From: a virus
Reading direction: 5' to 3' (one strand)
DNA: 23,264 nucleotides
IMG/VR virus record: IMGVR_UViG_3300021090_000105
Coordinates: 1 to 23,264 of that record
Part shown: in pieces, positions 20,097-23,264 of the stretch
Layout: the number at the start of each line of letters is the position of its first letter
Numbering within the stretch: the stretch's first letter is position 1
The notes under the pieces: generated by a model
Databases searched by the model: none
What the model was told of the DNA's origin: nothing
The model's input: the letters and a program-made list of their open reading frames with translations, nothing else
Program-made: the position numbers and the translations under genes

Positions 20097-21412
20097 CCGA
20101 TCCACCTGACTCCGACCCCGGTCTTGAGATCTCTGTGTGACACCATGTAACGCATGTCGTCCATGCCGTGATCATCTTCCTTCACGGGCTCTTCGGCCTT
20201 GTCGCCGGTCTTGCCCTGGGGCCAGACGTACCCCGTGATCTCGTCAATGGTTGACGTGGGCTTACCGGCGTCCACCAGTGACTGATCCCGCTTCACCAGG
20301 GAGTCCCTCAGGAAGAAGATCCGGGGCTTACCGTCCTTCTGGACCTTGAAGCGCGCTTGCGTGGCTTGTATGCCCTTGGTCTTGGTCTTCTTGGCGGCGA
20401 CGGTACCCATCCCCGAGTGGCGGGTGAAGGTGGCCCGGTCTTCGGCGTCATGGTCGGTGATGACGGCCACTGGTCGCGGCTCCGTCCATGAGCCGTCACG
20501 ACGCTGAACCTGCCTGAGTACATCCTTGGCTATGTCCTCCGCGAGTCGTCCGGTGACGTAGATCTCCCGGTAAAGGTACAGCCTGCCGTCGTTATCCTCC
20601 GCCCACCACTGGACCACGGTCGGGTTGATGAACCCGAAGTCGATCACCCAGTACCGGGGCCAGCTCTCGGGGATGTCGAAGCGGTCGATCAGGTGGACGG
20701 CCGGGTCGTAGTCGTCGTACACCAGACCTTCGGCGGCAACCCACAGACCGCGCCTGAGACGTTGGAAACGGACGCCGGTCAGTGCGTCCAGACGGGAGAT
20801 GTAGGACGCCCCAGAGGGCGTCAGGGAGCCGTCGGGACGGTACAGGGTCGGGTTGTCCTCATGCCGGGAGTGGAGCATCACGACTTCGCCCGTCCGGGTC
20901 TTCTCGTGGAGCCAGTGATTGGGCCGGTCGGGGTTGCAGTCCGCGATCAGCTGCTGGTACGGCACGACTCCGTTACGTAGACGAGTGCTGATCATCTCCC
21001 AGTCGTCCGGGGTCAGCTCCGTGGCCTCCTGGACATAGGCGGCGTCATATTCTGAGGACATGATCTTCTGGGCTTTATCGAGACCCCCAACCGTGATCGT
21101 GGACCCGTTGCGGAACCTGTACTGCGCTGCTTCCTCTGATGACCCGCCGTAGAAGTAGACCTCTCCGGACTTGAGGGCCTCGCTGGCCACCTTGGTACGC
21201 CAGGTCACCAGCGCGGTAGACGTCAGGCTGACGGCGGTCTTACGGACGATCAGCAGTCGGCACCCGGGGTACTTCAGCGCGATCAGCATCAGCTTCTCAA
21301 GGCAGGCCCTGGACTTTCCGGTACCGGCGGGGCCGGAGAGGAGTACGGCCGGAGACTTGTTCGTGATCAGCTCTCTGCAGGTCCCGCGCGGGCCGTAGGT
21401 GTGGGTGATCAT
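20093..21412 (-). CDS. terL: Terminase large subunit (packaging ATPase and nuclease)
   Basis: A 439-residue protein. The N-terminal ATPase has Walker A SGPAGTGKS (26-34) and a Walker B region with YDAAYVQEATEL (about 122-133). The C-terminal RNase H-like nuclease has WVIDFGF (Asp258), VITDHDAED (Asp320) and DDMRY (near 418-422) as the expected metal-binding acidic residues. This is the PBSX/Terminase_6 style of motor that packages DNA through the portal. ATG at 21412 overlaps the small subunit stop as ATGA. Whether it cuts at cos or pac cannot be decided from the protein alone. The apparent circular permutation of the contig would suit headful packaging. Confidence 0.92.
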   Translation of the reverse strand: MITHTYGPRGTCRELITNKSPAVLLSGPAGTGKSRACLEKLMLIALKYPGCRLLIVRKTAVSLTSTALVTWRTKVASEALKSGEVYFYGGSSEEAAQYRFRNGSTITVGGLDKAQKIMSSEYDAAYVQEATELTPDDWEMISTRLRNGVVPYQQLIADCNPDRPNHWLHEKTRTGEVVMLHSRHEDNPTLYRPDGSLTPSGASYISRLDALTGVRFQRLRRGLWVAAEGLVYDDYDPAVHLIDRFDIPESWPRYWVIDFGFINPTVVQWWAEDNDGRLYLYREIYVTGRLAEDIAKDVLRQVQRRDGSWTEPRPVAVITDHDAEDRATFTRHSGMGTVAAKKTKTKGIQATQARFKVQKDGKPRIFFLRDSLVKRDQSLVDAGKPTSTIDEITGYVWPQGKTGDKAEEPVKEDDHGMDDMRYMVSHRDLKTGVGVRWIG

Positions 21413-21879
21413 ACGTCGTCGGCCCCGAGAAGCGTGTACGTCATCCCGCCGGACACGTCCAGCTTCGTGGCGCTGTCCAGGCCCAGAAGCCTGGCACGCC
21501 GTTCCGCCACGCGGAGCAGCAGGGCGTGAGCCCGTAGCGCGAAGTCGTCGTCCTCCAGGGGGAGGGGAGGGTCACCGATGCTGATCAGACGGCCGTTGGA
21601 GACGACGAAGTGCCGCTTCTCCAACCTCTCCAGGATGTCCCGCTCCTGAGCGTCCAGTTTCTGCAGCTCGAAGGCCACGGCGGACTCGGCCGGTTCTGTG
21701 AGTACGGACGCTATGGCGCGCTGGACCATCGCGAACGCGGATGGTTTTGAGACTCCGAGCGCATCCGCGATCTGCTGGTAGGTCATCGACCGGGAGCGCA
21801 TCCGCGCGGCTTCGGCGTCACGAACGGACGTCTCGGGGTTGACCGTGTAGCCCTGGGTGGTCTCGATCGGTCCGGCCAC
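21409..21879 (-). CDS. terS: Terminase small subunit
   Basis: A 156-residue protein. The start is the GTG at 21879 (VAGPIETTQGYTVNPETSVR), because AGGAGG then lies 8 bases upstream. An earlier GTG at 21888 falls inside the ribosome site itself. An N-terminal helix-turn-helix (about 31-55: SMTYQQIADALGVSKPSAFA) recognises the packaging site, and the remaining helices (FELQKLDAQERDILERLEKR, ALLLRVAERRARLLGLDSAT) form the oligomerisation region. It starts the packaging/late gene block and follows a terminator. The region directly upstream has GTTAGC direct repeats and could contain the packaging recognition site. It recruits the large subunit to phage DNA. Confidence 0.85.
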   Translation of the reverse strand: MAGPIETTQGYTVNPETSVRDAEAARMRSRSMTYQQIADALGVSKPSAFAMVQRAIASVLTEPAESAVAFELQKLDAQERDILERLEKRHFVVSNGRLISIGDPPLPLEDDDFALRAHALLLRVAERRARLLGLDSATKLDVSGGMTYTLLGADDV

Positions 21880-21893
21880 GGAAAACACCTCCT

Positions 21894-21913
21894 GTTAGCA
21901 CGCTTGCGTTAGC
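21894..21913. repeat. GTTAGC direct repeats in the terminase upstream region
   Basis: GTTAGC at 21894-21899 and 21908-21913 flank a small palindrome (ACGC-TT-GCGT at 21900-21909, overlapping the second copy). It lies within 35 bases of the small terminase start, so it may be a packaging recognition or operator site. Confidence 0.35.
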
Positions 21914-21925
21914 GATGATACGTGG

Positions 21926-21963
21926 ATCAGCCCCCGGACCGTAGTTGACGGCCGGGGGCTGAT
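21926..21963 (-). terminator. Perfect 12-bp hairpin terminator before the terminase genes
   Basis: ATCAGCCCCCGG at 21926-21937 and its exact complement at 21952-21963 with a 14-base loop. It starts 11 bases after the stop of the gene at 21975-22259, so it should end that transcript and separate it from the late operon. A -10-like TATCAT follows at 21919-21914 on the minus strand and could restart transcription for the terminase genes. Confidence 0.7.
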
Positions 21964-21974
21964 GGGTGGGGCGG

Positions 21975-22259
21975 TCAGGCGTCGGCCCTATGCGGGTAGT
22001 AGACAAGGGTCGCCGACGGGTCGGTACGCATCCCGGGGTAGTCCACGAACATCATGTTCTCCAGCTCAGACCTGGTCTGACGGAGGCTCCAGATCGCCTT
22101 GTCGAGGGAGCGGCACACCTTGTTCGCCCGGGGGTCGCTCTTGGACTTGCTGTTGCGGATCTTCGTGTACTGGCCGGACAGCTCGTCATCCACGACACGG
22201 AGCCGTAGCCCCATCTCCCGGTGGTCGTCCAGCGTCATCTTGGTCTTCCGTGCGCTCAT
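21975..22259 (-). CDS. Hypothetical protein (94 residues)
   Basis: ATG at 22259 overlaps the previous stop as ATGA. The sequence is highly charged and helical (MSARKTKMTLDDHREMGLRL, RVVDDELSGQYTKIRNSKSK, LDKAIWSLRQTRSELENMMF) with no membrane segment and a single cysteine. It ends with an aromatic stretch (FVDYPGMRTDPSATLVYYPH). It resembles small phage DNA- or packaging-linked proteins in size and composition, but I do not recognise a family. It is the last gene of the short unit beginning near 22519, and it is followed by a strong hairpin terminator. Confidence 0.6.
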   Translation of the reverse strand: MSARKTKMTLDDHREMGLRLRVVDDELSGQYTKIRNSKSKSDPRANKVCRSLDKAIWSLRQTRSELENMMFVDYPGMRTDPSATLVYYPHRADA

Positions 22260-22519
22260 GATCGTTCCCCCTCTTGGTCGTACTCATCCATAAATCGTTG
22301 ATCAACTATGCCCCAGCTCTGGTCTCCGTCGTCGCGCTCGTAGGGGAGCGCCCCCGTGTCGGCGATGACCACGGGGTGGAGGTAAGGACCCTCCAGCCAC
22401 ACCCAGCCGATGATCGGGAGGAATCGGTGATGACCGTCGCCTGGTCCCGGCCTCCACTCGTGGACCCACATCGGGTAGTGCTGGGGAATGATCTCTGGGT
22501 GGGTGTTTTGGTCAGTCAT
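22256..22519 (-). CDS. Hypothetical protein (87 residues)
   Basis: Start chosen at the ATG at 22519 (MTDQNTHPEIIPQHYPMWVH), because AAGGA lies 7 bases upstream. The frame stays open to 22768, but that upstream part crosses the repeat block and has low-complexity, non-protein-like composition, so it is rejected. The protein is soluble, Trp/His/Pro-rich and acidic at the end (DQSWGIVDQRFMDEYDQEGE). It contains FLPIIGWVWLEGPYLHPVVI (about 38-57), which looks like a compact beta domain. The family is not recognised. It shares a 4-base overlap with the next gene. Confidence 0.6.
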   Translation of the reverse strand: MTDQNTHPEIIPQHYPMWVHEWRPGPGDGHHRFLPIIGWVWLEGPYLHPVVIADTGALPYERDDGDQSWGIVDQRFMDEYDQEGERS

Positions 22520-22544
22520 TTCATGATCCTTACCGCCAACCCCT

Positions 22545-22559
22545 CCCCCTTTAAGGGGG
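22545..22559. repeat. Short perfect palindrome next to the iteron block
   Basis: CCCCCTT-T-AAGGGGG at 22545-22559, flanked by further C- and G-runs. It lies between the repeat block and the 22519 gene start. It could be part of the origin or a weak terminator for the primase-helicase message. Confidence 0.4.
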
Positions 22560-22565
22560 GTCGGG

Positions 22566-22732
22566 GAGTTGGAATGGCCTGGTTGGTTGAGTTGGTGGAC
22601 GAGTTGGGAGCTCTGACCTGCAGATCCCTTGATCGAGTTGGTTGAGTTGGTGGCCGAGTTGGGAAAGAGCCCCTGAAATCCGTTGGGAGCCTCTGACCTG
22701 GGGATTCCTTGATCGGAGTTGGGACGAGTTGG
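22566..22732. repeat. Iteron-like block: eight GAGTTGG copies (candidate origin)
   Basis: GAGTTGG starts at 22566, 22589, 22601, 22635, 22644, 22656, 22716 and 22726, with spacings of 9-12 bases within groups. Longer repeats are nested. TTGGTTGAGTTGGTGG followed by A or C and CGAGTTGGGA recurs 55 bases apart (22584 and 22639). CTCTGACCTG...TTGATCG...GAGTTGG recurs 80 bases apart (22611 and 22691). The block occupies the non-coding gap of about 240 bases (22520-22758) just downstream of the primase-helicase. Confidence 0.7.
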
Positions 22733-22758
22733 GAGCCCGTTGGCCCCTCCCAACCCCC

Positions 22759-23264
22759 TCACAGCCACGGGTTTTCGATGTCGTTGACCCGGTACCTGAC
22801 CGGCCCTTCGGCCTTCGGGTGCTTCTCGGCCTGACCGTCCCTGACCATCCTGTTGAGCTTGTTCCGGGTGTTCTCGACTTCGTTCGGCGTCAGCTTCCGG
22901 TTCCCGAGAATCCCGTACATGGACCGAGCCGCATCTTCGACGGTCAGACCCTGAACCCCTGACGCCCTGAGGATGTCCAGGGGGGTCGTCTTCTCGTAGA
23001 CGGTCATCTCCCCCGAGATACGGGTGATCGCCACTTGCGTGGGCATGATCGGCTCCCCGAGCGGCTTGAGATGGGCTAGTTTCAGGACGATGTCACCGGG
23101 CTGGCCGAACAGGGACAGGACCGATCCGGCTCCGGCTGTGATCCACCGCGAGCCGTAGACGTCGTCAAGAGTGTTCGGCTCCTTGTTCTCCGCCCCCGAC
23201 TTCCGGTTGTGGTGCAGCTCGATCCACTCGAAGCCTTCGGCCAGGGCCTCCTGACGGGCCATGT
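22759..23264 (-). CDS. Phage primase-helicase, C-terminal part, truncated by window edge
   Basis: The frame is open across the right edge, and the internal Met at 23262 is probably not the start. It begins MARQEALAEGFEWIELHHNR, then KPNT-like EPNTLDDVYGSRWITAGAGS and VLSLFGQPGDIVLKLAHLKP. This is the second half of RepA/AAA_25-type hexameric helicases, where the HHNRK segment follows the Walker B strand. Residues near the end (TPNEVENTRNKLNRMVRDGQ) look like a winged helix. It completes the gene that runs off the left edge: one fragment has only the front of the ATPase, the other only the back, and both are on the minus strand. The total protein would be near 610-630 residues. The stop is followed at once by the iteron block. 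Confidence 0.8.
   Translation of the reverse strand, partial: MARQEALAEGFEWIELHHNRKSGAENKEPNTLDDVYGSRWITAGAGSVLSLFGQPGDIVLKLAHLKPLGEPIMPTQVAITRISGEMTVYEKTTPLDILRASGVQGLTVEDAARSMYGILGNRKLTPNEVENTRNKLNRMVRDGQAEKHPKAEGPVRYRVNDIENPWL

Noticed and set aside
22566-22732. CRISPR array
   Set aside because: The repeats are short (7 bases), unevenly spaced and nested, without uniform spacers, and no cas genes are present.
22520-22768. N-terminal extension of the 22256-22519 protein through the repeat block
   Set aside because: The translated repeats give low-complexity Asn/Ser/Gln-rich sequence. The ATG at 22519 has a proper ribosome site.
1-23264. tRNA genes, insertion sequences and attachment sites
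   Set aside because: I looked for cloverleaf-like stretches, transposase frames and integrase-linked repeats and saw none. A tRNA scan would be needed to exclude a tRNA firmly.

Overview
The window looks like an almost complete circular genome (about 23.3 kb) of a siphovirus-type phage, or phage-plasmid, of a Streptomyces-like actinomycete. The host type is inferred from the GC-rich codons, frequent GTG starts, strong AGGAGG ribosome sites, and a transfer module of the Streptomyces plasmid type. The two ends appear to belong together. A minus-strand gene running off the left edge (primase/helicase N-terminal and central parts) has its missing C-terminal part running in from the right edge on the same strand. 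The contig was therefore probably opened inside this one gene, with a small number of bases missing at the junction.

Left, 1-1605 (minus): TOPRIM/RecA-like primase-helicase and a small XRE regulator. At 1606-1699 two divergent promoters share their -10 bases inside a 21-bp palindrome, which looks like the control switch.

Early/transfer region, 1700-4769 (plus): a hypothetical protein, a regulated promoter, a 44-residue protein, an FtsK/SpoIIIE translocase of the TraB/TraSA type, an SpdB-like four-helix membrane protein, a small membrane zinc-finger-like protein and a 71-residue protein. The translocase and SpdB-like genes both contain dense clusters of ATCCGGA/TCCGGAT heptamers, a candidate DNA recognition (clt-like) signal written into coding sequence. 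A terminator at 4842-4885 separates this region from the convergent late genes.

Late region, 22519 down to 4892 (minus): two small proteins, terminase small and large subunits, a small membrane protein, portal, ClpP-type prohead protease, HK97-type capsid, three small virion-associated proteins, head-tail connector and neck proteins, two related tail-tube proteins, tail assembly chaperone with a -1 frameshift (G/GT), tape measure, minor tail proteins, a tandem pair of paralogous tail-tip proteins and a holin-like membrane protein. Most genes overlap by ATGA, GTGA, TAATG or TGATG, so this is a tightly coupled operon.

An iteron-like repeat block (22566-22732) lies just downstream of the primase-helicase and is the best candidate for a replication origin. 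I find no integrase, endolysin, partition gene or tRNA. The combination of a full virion operon, a mycelial-type conjugation module, iterons and no integrase or recognisable lysin is the main point of interest.
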